The notes beneath the pieces are model-generated. The model was not told where the DNA came from. It saw only the letters and a list, made by a program, of their open reading frames with translations, and did not search any database. Source: Phlegmacium glaucopus (lineage: Eukaryota; Basidiomycota; Agaricomycetes; Agaricales; Cortinariaceae). From it: a DNA stretch of 64,000 nt. The translations under genes and the position numbers were made by a program. Shown here piece after piece: positions 23,001 through 36,612 of the stretch. Location: assembly GCA_015039465.1 (NCBI GenBank), contig MU130695.1, positions 645,394 through 709,393 on the forward strand, written 5' to 3'. Numbering within the stretch: position 1 is the first letter of the stretch; the number at the start of each line of letters is the position of its first letter.

Positions 23001-26000
23001 CATGGTGGTCCAATAGAGAGAATCTGGCCGGAGCCACGCGGACAGTTGTGTGAACTTTCAACATTTCAGGTTTTGAGGCCAGACTCTGACCTCGGCGAAA
23101 CCCTCCAGTGGCAACTTCTCTCAAGAAGGATTACGCTGATCTAGATCCCTGATTGTTAGAGGTTCACCCCACGAATTCAAGCTATTTGTTGCGTTTTATA
23201 GTTAGGAATATTTCACGCAGGTGCTTACAAGGGGTTTCAGCGGAGGTGTGCGAGACAGCGTGGCATATCAGCTAGTTGTGCATGAATGGATTACAATAAA
23301 TCACAGGGTATACCATGGTAAGAATGTTTATATATGCAATCTAATTACCGTCCTGGGCTCTTCACGGGTCTAGGAGCTTCTAGCCATACACTTATTATGG
23401 TCGCGATAACTGAAAGCCCTCCAAAGTTGCAAATTTCTGTTCAATAACCGAACCTTTAATCCTGTCATCTGTATGCTTTCCATAGCCGTTCACATCATAC
23501 TCATAAAAAATAGTATGTTTTGACAAAATAAATGTGGACATGACCCCACCCAGTGCTGCCAATTGACTGAGTTTGACTCTGGTCCACTTTTTCACGCGAC
23601 CTATCACCTGCGAAGGCACTCAAGCACATATTTTTGACTAGGAAGATGACAGGACGCAGCCCGAAGAGTCTAGAGTGTGCTACTTATTTGTTACGCTGTC
23701 TTTTACAAGAATACCTGACACCTATATAGTGGGCCCTGGTGGGCTGTGGTTTTGTTCCATATTGCACAGCTCAACTAAAATTACCCTTTCAATAAATATA
23801 TGTAGACATTCGGCGTTTTCTGGATATTCATTAGATTTCGGGTCCGGGTATACAGTAAAGGAGAGGGTAACCGGCAACCAAGCGGCAATAATTCGGAGTT
23901 CGAAAACTAACAGGCAAGAGAGTCCCATGATGGACTTCCAAGTTCCGGTGACACAGAACCATCTAGTAGTACCACTGGCAGGCGACAGGTTTCCTCTTCA
24001 AAGCTGCAAAACCCCAGCCTGTACACACGACAGTGACGATATGGAAACTGAACGACAGGACACACTCATTTAGACTAAGTTTACTCTCACCAGTTATAGA
24101 TCTTCGAATTCCCAGCCTTCACTTTCGAATTGGGCTACTTGGGTAATAGATAGAGGACTCAATTGCCTGGACCCAAGTTCGACATTCAAGTTTCCAAGCG
24201 TTTGGCACTTTCGAGCTTTGAAGTTAGTACGAACCCTTAGGCTCCTCGTTCCTACAATCAACAAAGCAACGGATCATCAATATCAGCACAACTTGAGATG
24301 TCAATTCGCTGTTTAGAAGCCCTTATGCATAGGCATTCCTCCCCCAGCTGACATCTTTGGCAGACAGCTTCTCACACAACCTTTGTCTCCAAATTTAAAC
24401 ACACTAGAGCCTTTTCAGTCCTAGTCGAATACCAGTGGGACGATATTAAAATAGGTGAGAAAATTCTGCACTACAATGTATACATCTCTCTCTGAAGCGT
24501 TCTGTGAAATTTCTGTCATGGGATGATAACACTAGAAGCATGATCACCATGGACATTACTTATCGTGAGCTTCTGTCGCATCTGCATTGTCGAGTACCAA
24601 TATCGTTCTGCCAGGATCGCGGAAATTGACGTAACTCTCTTCGATTTATTTAAGCGCCACATGAACTTCTATCGAATTCGAACTTCCACGATAGATAATG
24701 ATCATTGAGGGAAAACGACCCTCGTGGTTGCCAGTTTTTCACAGGTCGCGTTAAAGCTGTAGTTGACCGCGGATGAATGGTCTTACAGCGGAGTACGTCT
24801 CTTCAATGACCGGGACTAAATCATGTGCCATTTGCCAAGAGAAGATTTGGATGTCCGTAGTATTCCATGCTACATAGTCGAGGTGAAATATGATTTCGTG
24901 AGTGTGCGCGCGGCGAATTCGTTGTGACGTGCGACCGCTTGACGTTACCTCAGGAGGTTAGAACACGCTCATCACGGCATAAGGAAGTCTCGGAGTGGAA
25001 ACCATGAGTTATATCGCTTGCAGCCACGACGAACTTTCAGGGTCTATTAACAACTGTGTGTTCTTCCTAGTTACCTGATAACTACGTACATGGCGGTTGC
25101 TATTTCTTAAAAATGAACAAGGAAGTTCTACTCATCTGGATAAGATTCTGGAGTGAAGGTGAGTGACTATTTTGAGACAGATGAATATGTATGTTGTTAG
25201 AGATCGTCCTCGTAAACAGGTTCAAGAATTTCCTGAGGATGTCGTCGAAATCATAGATATGATTCACTGGTAGAAAGTGCGGGGAACAACCCATACTGTG
25301 GTTATCTTACGAACTTGCCCTTATTAATCAATGGTCCAAGGGATGCTAAAACCAGAGAGGCGTGAAGATTTCGCCAGAAGCGATGATAGAAATGCTAGGA
25401 TCGGAATAATTGTCTACATCTCTTGATGAAAACAAGATGAAGAGGAAGCCGTAAGGCAACGTCGCGAGGATAGAACTTCCATTGCAGAACTTTAGGCACA
25501 TGCGCTGGTCAGAGAGATCGGATACTAACACAAGACCAGGCTACCTGGGAAGCGGCCGTAATAATCTGATATTCTCACAGCCAGGAGATGGAGAAAATCA
25601 CACGAAGATCACTGTGCGCAATGGCCAAAATTTGGGAAGTATGCTGATTGTTTGTATCAGGATATTCAAAGCTTAGGTCCTGTTCGGTTATAGTTGAACC
25701 ACAAGATGGGAAATTAAATTATGAAAACGTTCCAAGGCTGTTCCAAGCTTAAGATACGAACTCCACTCATGTCAATTGATCAAGATGAATTACAACACCC
25801 TTTTGTCAGACTTCGAAGTTGGTTACCAGATTAGGGCTGCGTAGGCTACGGCATACGGTTGCTAGTACTACAGTGTACGTCGTGGAAGGCCTGGGTTATC
25901 GAAAACACGGTTGTGGTTGTTCTTGTCGGCTTGGGTTGGCCAAGTGATGTATATCCGAGCTCAGATTGAATCCCGGCTGATTCCTCAGCTGCCGAAGCGT

Positions 26001-29000
26001 TTCGATATGGCGCTGAACAAAAGTGATAGGATCGAAGGGGTTATAGAGACGCGCTATAATTGCACCTAAGCTGACTACCATGTAAGCTATTCCTCAATCC
26101 ATTTTCTTTGTGACAATATTTCCCTTTGTTGCATCATTTTTGTGAATATTAATGATAATATTACATAATAATATAAAGTTAATTGCAACGTTGCAGGGTC
26201 ATCATCTGCAAAGTCGGTGATTGGCCACAGAAAGCTAAACCTCTATCTAGATCGAAATTTTTTAGTATCGCTGTACTCACGTGACGACGGCAATCTGTTT
26301 ACGTAATCTGTATGGGTCTCTTATATATTTTTTCAGGCTTCGACGGCTTTATCTCACATTAAGGCGCCACTGGGATTGTATGACTAGAATTCTTTTGGAA
26401 AGTGTACAATGCCTTTCATTTTGAGAAAGTTGCTTCCGCCATCCGAATGTATCCTTGCGTACTTTCAATGTCCACAAGTGCCACAAAAGTTGCACAAAAG
26501 TCAGTGTCAACTTTCAAGGCACTGAGAGTGGCACTGGCAGTATTCTCAAATTCCCATATGGTATCATTTTCTTGCACCGATTGCAACAGTCTGTCGTTGG
26601 AGGTTGCAAATAGTTCGCCAACTTAGCAAGAGTTGGGACTTAGTGCTAGGCTTTGGATGTCAGGTCGAGACCAGTCACATTACATACCATAATTATGTAA
26701 TCAACACTCTGACACTTTTTTTTTCTTCATTTGCGGTCGCTCTCTCATGACATTTGACTGGTTTTAAAGGTGCCATACTCGTAAGCTCTTCCTCGAAAAT
26801 CGGTCAACGAAATATGTATAATGGATGACAGGCTTCAGATCCAGGTTGGGTTAGGCTTGCATTAAGAACTATAGAATGACCGCTTACGAAAATATAGCTT
26901 CTCACGTCTCCACCACGCAAGTTGAACACTGTCTTGGTCTTGGATCGGTACTTTTGCAGGGGTTACGCCCCTTCTGCAGTGGCCGTATCAAATGACGAGC
27001 TTCTTGGATGCGGTGGAACCACCTTGCCTGTATTCACACCTTCCTCCGTCTCGGGAGGTATATAGCACTGTGCCGGGAGCAACGACCTTGCCAGATCTGC
27101 GAACGCAGGGTCATGTTATCAAAGGTATACTTTCTCTTGTTTGAAATTCTAGTATATTCTCATTGATGTATTGAGATTGTTTAGAACACCGGCTATCTTA
27201 ATGTCAGTACTTTCACGTGCAAATGGACTTCCGTATGCCTCGGCATTCTGTCAACACATCACCGTTAAGCTCCTCTGACAGCCCTGGGCTTGAAATGGTC
27301 CTGATTTGTGAGTGGTGTATTTCGCCCTCGTTTCAAGTTTACACTTGCCCGAACAATTCGGATTGTAAGGGTTCGGGCTTTGCATGGCACCGAATCTAAG
27401 TTGTGTGGCATTCAGTCCGCTGCAGCAGCTATTCCACAACATGTACAAATGCTAGGCATTGTATGTCAATAACTGGTATACGACCGGATCTGGGAGAACG
27501 GCCCTGCTCTTTACCTGAAATTAAATGAGCCTATCGTAGATTTATTTCTGACAGTCATGTCCGTTACAATGCGGGCGCCGGCCTTGAAGCTTGAGGATTT
27601 TCATTTCTCTCACGCCTAGAAGCCCTATGGCTTAAATCTATTAACGACACGTTAAACAAAGGAGTCTGGCCCCTTTCATCTAGCAATTATTTATCTGGGA
27701 TTTATCTGGCAACACACAGGTTGATCGAAGGCTACCCACGCCCTTACTTGGCCTTGTTATTGGTTGCGCAGGTCAACCCCAACAATTTGAAATTGTGTGG
27801 GATTATTGCTCCTGTTCATTTCGATCTTGGCCCCGAATGCGATAGTTGATGACAGGCATTCCGTATGACCACGAGGTCAGTGCCTATTGTCTCTCCTGTC
27901 CATGGTACTCTAACCTTGAGGCGATTTCAGAAGAGCTTGTAGAGTGTTTTACTGACCTTCGATCAAATGGCTTGTGCCTCAGTCATTACCACCATGTGCA
28001 CTTTCCTCTCCGTCATTCCAATCGAATTGTCTACTTTGTCCTTATATTGTCTCTTGGTTCTCTCCAAGTATGTACCCCTGTCTGTTTCCTCTCATTTGCG
28101 CTGTGGCTACCCCCAACTAGACACTTGCTGATCACGAGCGGTTTAAATGTAGACTGTCGCTTGACGCTGGACCTTTAAAGCTCACTCAGGACATCGTCCT
28201 TTGGGCTTGTTTATACCGCCGTTGACCCTGAAATGCAACCTCTTATGTCAACCTTCCCATCGTCTATGATCTTTCGGAATTTCACTTGGGGCGACAGGAG
28301 ACACATTTCCTCCCCTCATCTTATGGCACCGGTTCACCAGTGTCCTCCTTACCCGGCGTGGGTTGCACGCACATGTCGTTCATTGAATCACTTGAGTGAT
28401 TAGCTTTCTACACACTAGAGCTGTTTCGAAACAGCTCGATCTGCTGTGTTCTGCCTCCACATTGAAAATTTGATTTGGGAATCTGCCAATACGGCAATCC
28501 CAGTGGCTGTCCATCTTCTGAGTCCATTATCACCGTACATGTCCCGATTACGAAAAGGTATCTGTGTCTTAAGGACTTTCATATAGATATGGCAACTCCG
28601 AAGTGATTAGCAAAGGATAGCCCGCCATCTACGTTTCATTTTCTCTTCTTACAGGATCGATATTCAGACTGCAACGTCAACATTGACTCGGCCTCAAGGT
28701 GGTCCTAAATAGACAATGAGCGAGAAATGCTATTAAGTCAAGCGCTTTGACTGAGCTTCCTTCTATCCCACGAACATTTACTCGCTTTCAATGCGCAATG
28801 ACCGACATGGAGGATGCTACCGTTAAGATTAATGAATCCAAGCCCCAACGAGAAATCAATCGTCCTAAAACTGATAAAGTGTCTGCAGCTGAAAGAAACC
28901 CTGCAGTGAGTCGACTATGCAAATCTCAATTCTGATTGACTGCCCTTCCCTTACCAAGATCAGCCAAAATTGTGGAAATGCGGTAACCCGTATCAGTACC

Positions 29001-32000
29001 CGTTTGCCCAAACCAAATGGTAATTTCTGGACAGCGGTCTTGGATGAAAAGCTCAAGGATGCAAGATTCGATGCGATGCATGGAAAGACGACAGTTCAAA
29101 ATCTTTTGGTTTTGTAAGCCCTTAGTTTCCTTTGATATCGAAAATATATGGTAATTTGGACTTGGATATAGGCTTCTCTGTTCTCCGCCGTTGTAACGGT
29201 GTTCATTCATCGATTCCTACAAGAATCTCTCACCGAATTACATATGACACAATGGTCCTTCCCTTCTCAGTCGGATCGCAAAACCAAACGTTTACTCAGT
29301 CTGCGTATGCGGTTTGAACCAACATCACTGGTTTCTCAGCCTTACTCTCAGCATGACAACTGTCCTTGTCGACACAACAGTCAATCCGCTCAATTTCGGA
29401 TATCCGGGAAAAGATATCATGAAAAGCTCCCTTCCCTTCTATTTTTCCGTAAATTGACAGTGATGACGATTTAACTTTACCTGATCCTCGATTACTTGAT
29501 CAGGAAAGCAGCAGAGGTAAAGCTGAAGGAAGACCAATTATCCTCGTCAAACAAACGCACGACATATACAGAATGTCTCCGTGCTTCAAGTGAAACCCTG
29601 TGGGAGGGCGGTTAAAAGTCACGCGCACAAGGATATCTCTACACTCTACTTCAGTAGACCTTTTTAACCCTGGACAAGGCCATAGCGGAAGCTACTCAGT
29701 GTCCCTTACTATTTCTTTCAGCTTCCTAGTACTTTTTGAATGAAATATTCAAAGGTTTTGTAAAAAGGAAACGGGTACCAATCGAAGATTTGGGTCCAGA
29801 ATCACTGTACCACTTACTGAGGCTAGATTTGAAAAATGGGATCCCGATCCCGTATATTCTAGACTTACGATTTCAATGAATACCTTGTTCAGATATCGGG
29901 TGTACTTTAATCCGACAGTCAGGCCGCCATTCGCTCAATATCCCCCCTGCACTTGGAATATTGGATCGTCCTTTGGGCTAGAGAATAGCAGGATTTGGAG
30001 AGTGACAGGGTGAGAGTGTATCACTTGTGCATGCAAAATTTCGCAGAGCTTGTAGGACACGTACGTTGACGTCTTTTGGAAGTGTTTAGTAAACGTGCGG
30101 CGAACTTCGAAGGTCATCCACCGCCACAAAGCCTCTGCGCGAAGCCCGAGGACAATAGACTGTACGAGATAAAAATATTCCACGAACCTGAGACTTCTCA
30201 CTCCATTAGCATACCTAACTTAATCGACATTCGACTTGAAATTTGGAGTACTGAAGGGGAAAGAAAAAGAGGAAAAACACACGCGCCAACATCACGTCAA
30301 AAACTGACGATATGTAACGTGAGTTTCCAGGATTATTAAACCAGCTGTCTCTTTTTTTTTATAGTGTACGGTCTGTGAATTCAACATTTGAAGGCATGCA
30401 CCAGAAAGTCAACTATATACCCAGGAAGCTACAGGCAATATTGTTTCACCGGCTCCAACTATTACTAGGGTTATCAACTTGCAAAAAAAAGGAAGAACTA
30501 ACACGCACCATGTACCACGCACGTCGCAACTTGAACGGAACGTGTGTGTGTGTGCGTTGGGAACTCTTCTGTGAATCGGATGAGTATTCCCGAATCTAAA
30601 ATTGTTTGACAAATTGCCAGAGAGTTTGTCTTTCGGCTCGCTGGCGACTGGATGGACGTCATGGCCAAAAAAGAAGAAGGATTTCGGCCCGTGTGAGGTT
30701 ACTAAGATGTGCATATGTCAATGGGGCCCGTCACTCTCAGTACAAAGGGAATATTGTGTGAATGTTGACACTTTCAATGATGTTATGCACGCATTCTGAG
30801 TCGTGTGAGTGTCATACGTGTGAATGCCGTGCGGATGTTACAGTAAAATTACAACCTTTCTGTGTGTACAATATTCTACATGAGCAATAATAATGCCGAC
30901 TTCATCCAATGAAAACTTACCAAATTAATGACTCCCAATCATTAGCACCCTTTTCAGGTCGAGAAATTTATTCCAAAAAAATCAAATTTTAGGCAGATCT
31001 TTTCATCCTGTAATCCGTTTAGGTATTGCAGAGGTGCAGTCTTTTAAAACATTCGCTTTTTAGTCAGCGTCACTATACCTATACGGACGACCACGTCTAC
31101 AATGATAGATGAGAACATATGAACTGTCGGAATTAAAAGAGGAGATACCCTTATCCATCCATACTTATTACCATAGACACGCCTTGAGGGTTTTCTTCGG
31201 GGATTAACACGCCATGTCATGTTGCCAGTTTTGAATTATGACAACGGTGTAATCGATGATGGTCGGCGCCAAAAAAAAACAAAACAAAAAACAAACTGCA
31301 CGCATGTCGCACAACAGAATTGGCGACTACTTACCGCCGAGTCTAAAAAAAAAGAGAAGTATCAACGGTTCGATTCCGCAGCATGAGAAATAATTATGAA
31401 GGAAACTGCACCTTGTCAAGGTAAATTTAAAAACCGCTTCTTGACCGCTTCTTCTTTCAACCCGTATCCGCTGGAAAGGGATTGACGACCATACTTATAT
31501 CTATATTGTGGATTCGAAACATGGATTCATTGTTGATATGAACATTATGAAACATGTCCTTTCTTCAGAAAATTAACCCTGGTACCTGTTGTGGTCCGAC
31601 TTGGTCTGGAACCTGCGAAATGCCTGAGAACACCGCAGTTGTGTAAGCATGGACTCGCTTCGGAGTTCCATCTTTAGGACTTCGGTAATATACGTATCTA
31701 TAAATGTGAAGGGTGCACGGGAAAAATCATTAGGACTGGCCTCGCGCTCGAGCTATTTCGAAGAAGACGCAACGTCGATGACATCGGGATAAACAAGCCT
31801 GTAACAAAAGCTAACAAAAGCTGAACCATGAACTTCCGCATGGCGACCTCCTGAAATATGTGGATGTCCGATGAAGGTGAAACACACACGTACATTCATC
31901 TACATTCATCCTATCATGCTTTTTTTAATCCAGAGATGCTCAGTTCAGTGTACCGGCATCAGTTTGCAACTTGCCGAATTCCAAGGAGTCTGCATGTAAA

Positions 32001-33280
32001 ATAAGCCTTTTAATTTACAAATGTACAAAATTACTTGCTGGCAACGAAGGCATCTGACCAACTTGCAGTTGCACGTGCTTGAGGATTGTGCCTTAAGCTG
32101 CCAAGCCAGGATGATGATCGCTGCCTATCGATGTCGGGCCGCCCGCGCCAGAAATCGGACCTCAAGGACCTCTTAATCCTTTTGCCAAGAGGTATTTTCG
32201 ATATCTTTACATAAAAATGTGTGAAGGAGGATAATCATAGAGGTCAATTCTATAACAGGGACAATCTGACCTTTGCGAATCAATGATCCGAAGCTTTTAT
32301 CAAGAGATATGTGGTTATATCGTGCTTTACACAAGAAATGAGCAAGAAGTAAATGCCCCAGACACAGAAAATCCATGCCCTCGAGTCGAGGCAACCTCAT
32401 GTTCACTGATAATTAACCGCTAGTAATTGGCGTGCCTGAAATAATAACACTCACCTAGAAGCGGGGACTAAGTGAACGCTGTTGTTCTGTGGACTTGAAG
32501 GTCCCGTGTTACACCACGAGGTGACCCTGGCAATGAAAATTATGTTTTTCGGATCATTTAGGAGTAGTAGATGAGAGTCAATCTTTGAGACCTTTGAAGG
32601 ATAAGCAGAGAAAAGGATAGTAGGAAATTGAATAATAAGCGCTCGGCATACTAGTTAGTGAGTTTGTACATTGTGGGAAAAGGTACAAAAAAAACTCCGA
32701 CGGAATGGATCGGAGAGGCGTCTGATCCGAATACCGTGACTTGAACCTTTATAACTCCCCAATCCCCACTTGCCAACGAAAGATAGAATCTCGGACTCCC
32801 AGTCGGGGGGCATACCACTACCACTACTCCACCACTACTCACGCCACAGCCACCGACAGGTTACAGCTACAATTAGAGTCACCTGGACAGCAATTAATTT
32901 ATTGGTCACACGAATCCCATTTCAGAGCCATAGTCGTCCAATTGGTTGCACAAGAGCCTTATATTGATCAGAGAGCAAATGGATACTTGGCTTTCCTAAC
33001 AAAAGTGTGTACCTGTAGCTTCTGCCAGATACCCTGACTGACTCCCTGCTCTTATTGCTTAGTTTGGTTTCTTCTCTTCCTTTCGTCCGATATCTTCCGA
33101 AAAACCCAAAACAAGTCAGAGCACCAAGCAGAGCTCAGGGGATTCATCTGGGTCTTATAATAACTGTCGGCGTTCGGTTCCAGACTTATCCTAGGCTAGA
33201 AACGCCCCTCTCTTTTCTCGCGCACATCCATATCCCCACAAAAAAAAATCCAAAATCCAAAAAAAAACACAGCTTCCAGA
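20003..33280. other. 13-kb gene-poor region, no supported gene
   Basis: Both strands were read for recognisable motifs and for exon chains joined by short introns, and none held up. ORFs are short, overlap in conflicting frames and lack domain signatures. The minus strand at about 26400-26620 has an open, acidic, protein-like frame without a start codon, which I do not recognise. About 33000-33280 is pyrimidine-rich and probably the promoter and leader of the next gene. No LTR, terminal inverted repeat or tRNA gene was found. Confidence 0.4.
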
Positions 33281-35771
33281 ATGAAGGGTTGTCTCAAACT
33301 CACCTCTTGCCCGGATTCTCAGGTCCACCATCTTGACGGTCTTAACAAGCCTGGAGGTGGAGCTCGGTGTTGTCACATTCCTACCACTACGTCTTCTTCT
33401 GACACCGCCTCCCCTTCCTCTTGTACCACTGCCACCACCGACGCTGCTAATACTATTCAAAGTCAGTCTCAGACCCACACGCACCGCAAATGCGTCGCCT
33501 TCTGTGCCAAAGGATCCGAAACAGTGTATACAGCCGATGAATGGGATAGAACGCCTACCGAGCCTGCTCGGAAACTTTCGTACCAGTGAGTTTCGTCTCG
33601 CTGCGTTGCCTTTTTTTTTGGGATTCGTCTCGGAATTTCGTTCCGTTCAACGACTTTTGTTGCCCCTGGATTTTGTGATTCGTTACGCTGCGTTGGCTGG
33701 ATTTGTTGTTGTGTGGTTATTTCCGTTTTTGTTTCTTGGCGAGTTGCGCTTTTTTCCAGTTTGTGGGTTTGGCTTTGCTTGTTTCGTTTCTTGCTTGAGC
33801 TTCTTGGTTTTCACTTTTCGTTGGTCTCGATCCTATTTTGTCGCCTCTCCGTTTTGTTTCCTTTGCTTTCATTTACTTACCCCCCTCCTTCCCCTCTCCC
33901 AATTTTTACACAGGGACCTCCTGGAACTGAAAGAAATTCAACGTTCTTTGCCACATGCCAACCAACCTCCAGACGTGGCTACCGGAAGACCTGGTAAACA
34001 CTTTTTGTCGGGTGTACCAATTATTTTGTTGCCCCTTCTGGGTTCAGATGCAAGTGCGAGTGGAGTTGACGAAGGGCGTGCAAAAGAGGGTGAGGCGAAG
34101 AAATCGTCAAGTTCTGATTACTTCTCTGCTGCGCATGGGCGTATCAACGGAAATGGCACTAGCTGGGGCCCTCCGAGTCTAACAGGATTCGGAAGACAAG
34201 CACAGCAAGCCCAGCCGCCAACGCAGACACAAGCACAACAAACTACACCCGTTCGACCACCTTTCCCTTTCCCGCCTCGTCCCATCCCCTTCTCTGCTCC
34301 TGCTTCAATGACAACTTTTACTTCTGCTCGTGCTCCAGGCCCTCCGACTTCACCAAGCCCAATAACTCAACCGTGGCGTATGAATGTCCAATCACAAAGT
34401 AAAACTAGTACTTCTCCCCCCTTTCATTATTCACCCACTGCTCCCTATCCCGCTCCATATCCCAATCGTACCTCATCCACTTCCACCTCACCAACATACC
34501 TCCCCCAACAACACAACCAAACCCGAACGGCATGGTCACCTCCACCTTCTCTCAGCCATCTCATGCCTTCCAGGCCTGTTAAACCTCGAGAGAAACCCAA
34601 ATTTGAGTTTATCACTTTGTTGGATACTGGTGCGGGGAGCGATGGCGGCTCTACTCCTGCTGCCGTTACTCCTGGCGGAGTGAATGGTGTAGGAACTCCA
34701 ACTACTAAAGTAGGCCCTGAAGTTCTTCATCCTATATCGAAGTTTCCATCTGGTTTGATAGAAGGAAAATTAGAGAGAGACCATCACCACCATCACCACC
34801 ATCACCACCACGACGAACATGACCTTGAAGATCATGACCAAGACGATCATGACTTGATTTCGGTTACTTCGTCTTGTCCTTCCCTTTGCGCTTCGTCTTG
34901 TTGTCCTTCTTCATGTTCAGCATCCGAAGTTGACACCGATCATGAACATGAACCTGAGATTGATACTGAAGGGCAACATCATTCTCCAAAGGGATATTCT
35001 GGTCTTGATTCTTACGACTATGCGGTTGCGAAAGGTTGGAGAGGTGGGAATGAGAATGGTGCTGCTAAATTTTTCCGACCGACGTGTACGACCACATCTC
35101 TTGATCTCGACATTAATCTTCCCTGGGATGACGAAGTAAAGAGGGACAAGATGGTGAAGAAGAAACCCGAATCGAAGGAGAAGAAGAAGAGGTTCATATT
35201 GGTCAATGATATGGAGATTGAATTGGATGATTCTGAATCTGAATCTGATTGTCAGGAGGATTCTGTTGCGTCGTCAGGAAGGATCACGAGTACCAGCATC
35301 AGCACGACTAGAGAGACTACCACGACCACCACGACGAAGACTACTACCACGGAAAAGACCACTACTACCACAACCACAACCACTAGTAGTAGTGGAAGTC
35401 CTTCGGGTATCATGGCGCCTCTACCAGTTAAATCAGCATTATGGGGTTCTTCCCCTCCTCCCTCTTCATCGGCATCGGTGTCGCTTATAACTCCTCCAAC
35501 TACACCTCCTTCAGAGCAGATTGCACGATATGGAGCCAACAATAAACCCAATCATTCTCCTACATCTTCTCCTTCGGCAGCCAGTCGTGGGTGGAAGGCG
35601 ATTCAGAAAAAATGTCAGATAGTGGGGAATTCGTCTTCGCGAGAACGTAGTGGGAGTATAGGCAGTGATACGAGTGGCGGTAGTGTTGGTAGTAGTCCAA
35701 GTCCAAGTCGGAATTGCAACACCGTGAAGATAGGATCGCCTGTGAAGTCCGCAGGTCTGCGGCGGAGATAG
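33281..35771 (+). CDS. Conserved fungal low-complexity protein, 702 aa, three exons
   Basis: Exons 33281-33585, 33914-33993 and 34048-35771. Intron 1 is unusually long here (328 bp, T-rich) and intron 2 is 54 bp, so it does not change the frame. The conserved block spans the first splice: HRKCVAFCAKGSETVY, TADEWDRTPTEPARKLSYQ, then DLLELKEIQRSLPHA. I recall this arrangement from uncharacterised fungal proteins. KCVAF fits the RVxF docking pattern for type 1 phosphatase, which is only a hint. The rest is disordered: Pro/Thr/Ser-rich, a run of about 10 His encoded near 34780-34810, acidic segments, and a Thr-rich run encoded near 35315-35390. The open frame starting at 33333 is an artefact of reading through intron 1. 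No catalytic domain is seen. Function unknown. Confidence 0.75.
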
Positions 35772-36612
35772 TGTGGGGTCGTCCTGGTTTCGTCGGTTTG
35801 TGGAGTTGCTTTTTCCGTTATGTCGTTCTCACTTACACTTATCCCTTCAAATAGTTTGTTCAAATTTAATTAGCTTCATCATCCCGGCCGGCTTACAATA
35901 TTCATTGAAATTCTCTCTCTCTCCTACATACCTTCATAGACCTACAATTTTCAGCTTCCTCTTTTTTTTTTAACCTACCATCTTATACAGCCATAGTGTC
36001 AACGTTTACAGAGCACATATACGCTTGTCCCTTTTTCCCCGTCCTCGTATCAAACATTATTTCATGAACATCCATTCATCCCATAAAGTTCTGCTATACA
36101 CCCTCAAATTCAAGTTCACTTCAAGTTAATGCTCAGTGGCTACATATACGATTCAGATTGCCCGTCAATATCTTGCTATTGATCCCCGTCTCTTCAAAAG
36201 CTTACACCTTGAATGCTCTTCCGACTGCCCTTTCATCAATGGCAAAGGTGTCACAGGGGTGCATAGGATCACACTATTTTTTTAGCCGACGACATGAACA
36301 ATGAACATTATCAGTATTACCAAGTTAATACCAACTGCCAACAATGCCTGGCTAGGTCATGCCAAGGTGAGGTGGTGACTGGCACTTGAGTGAGAAAAGT
36401 GGATTGTTGATTTTGCTGGTTCCCGGAGTCTGACCAAGGGGTCCACATTGTTCTTAAATAGTTTTTTTTTATTAGCCCAAAAGTCAATTAAAATGAAAAA
36501 AAATTGAATAAATTGGACTCAATCTTTTAAAAAAATATCTGTTTACACTATCTTTATATATAAATCTCCACAAATGGCTACGCCTGCACATGCAGCATTC
36601 CTTCCTCCAGAT
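35772..36612. other. 3' flank of the low-complexity protein gene
   Basis: AT-rich, with pyrimidine-rich stretches (35900-35970) and no ORF of interest. It probably contains the 3' untranslated region and polyadenylation area of the upstream gene. Confidence 0.45.

Noticed and set aside
31360..31390. GGTTCGATTCC, a tRNA B-box match
   Set aside because: No matching A box or foldable acceptor stem upstream.
33333..33913. Long hydrophobic N-terminal extension of the 812-codon frame (several apparent membrane helices)
   Set aside because: It is intron 1 read through; the splice 33585/33914 restores the conserved LSYQ-DLLELKE block.
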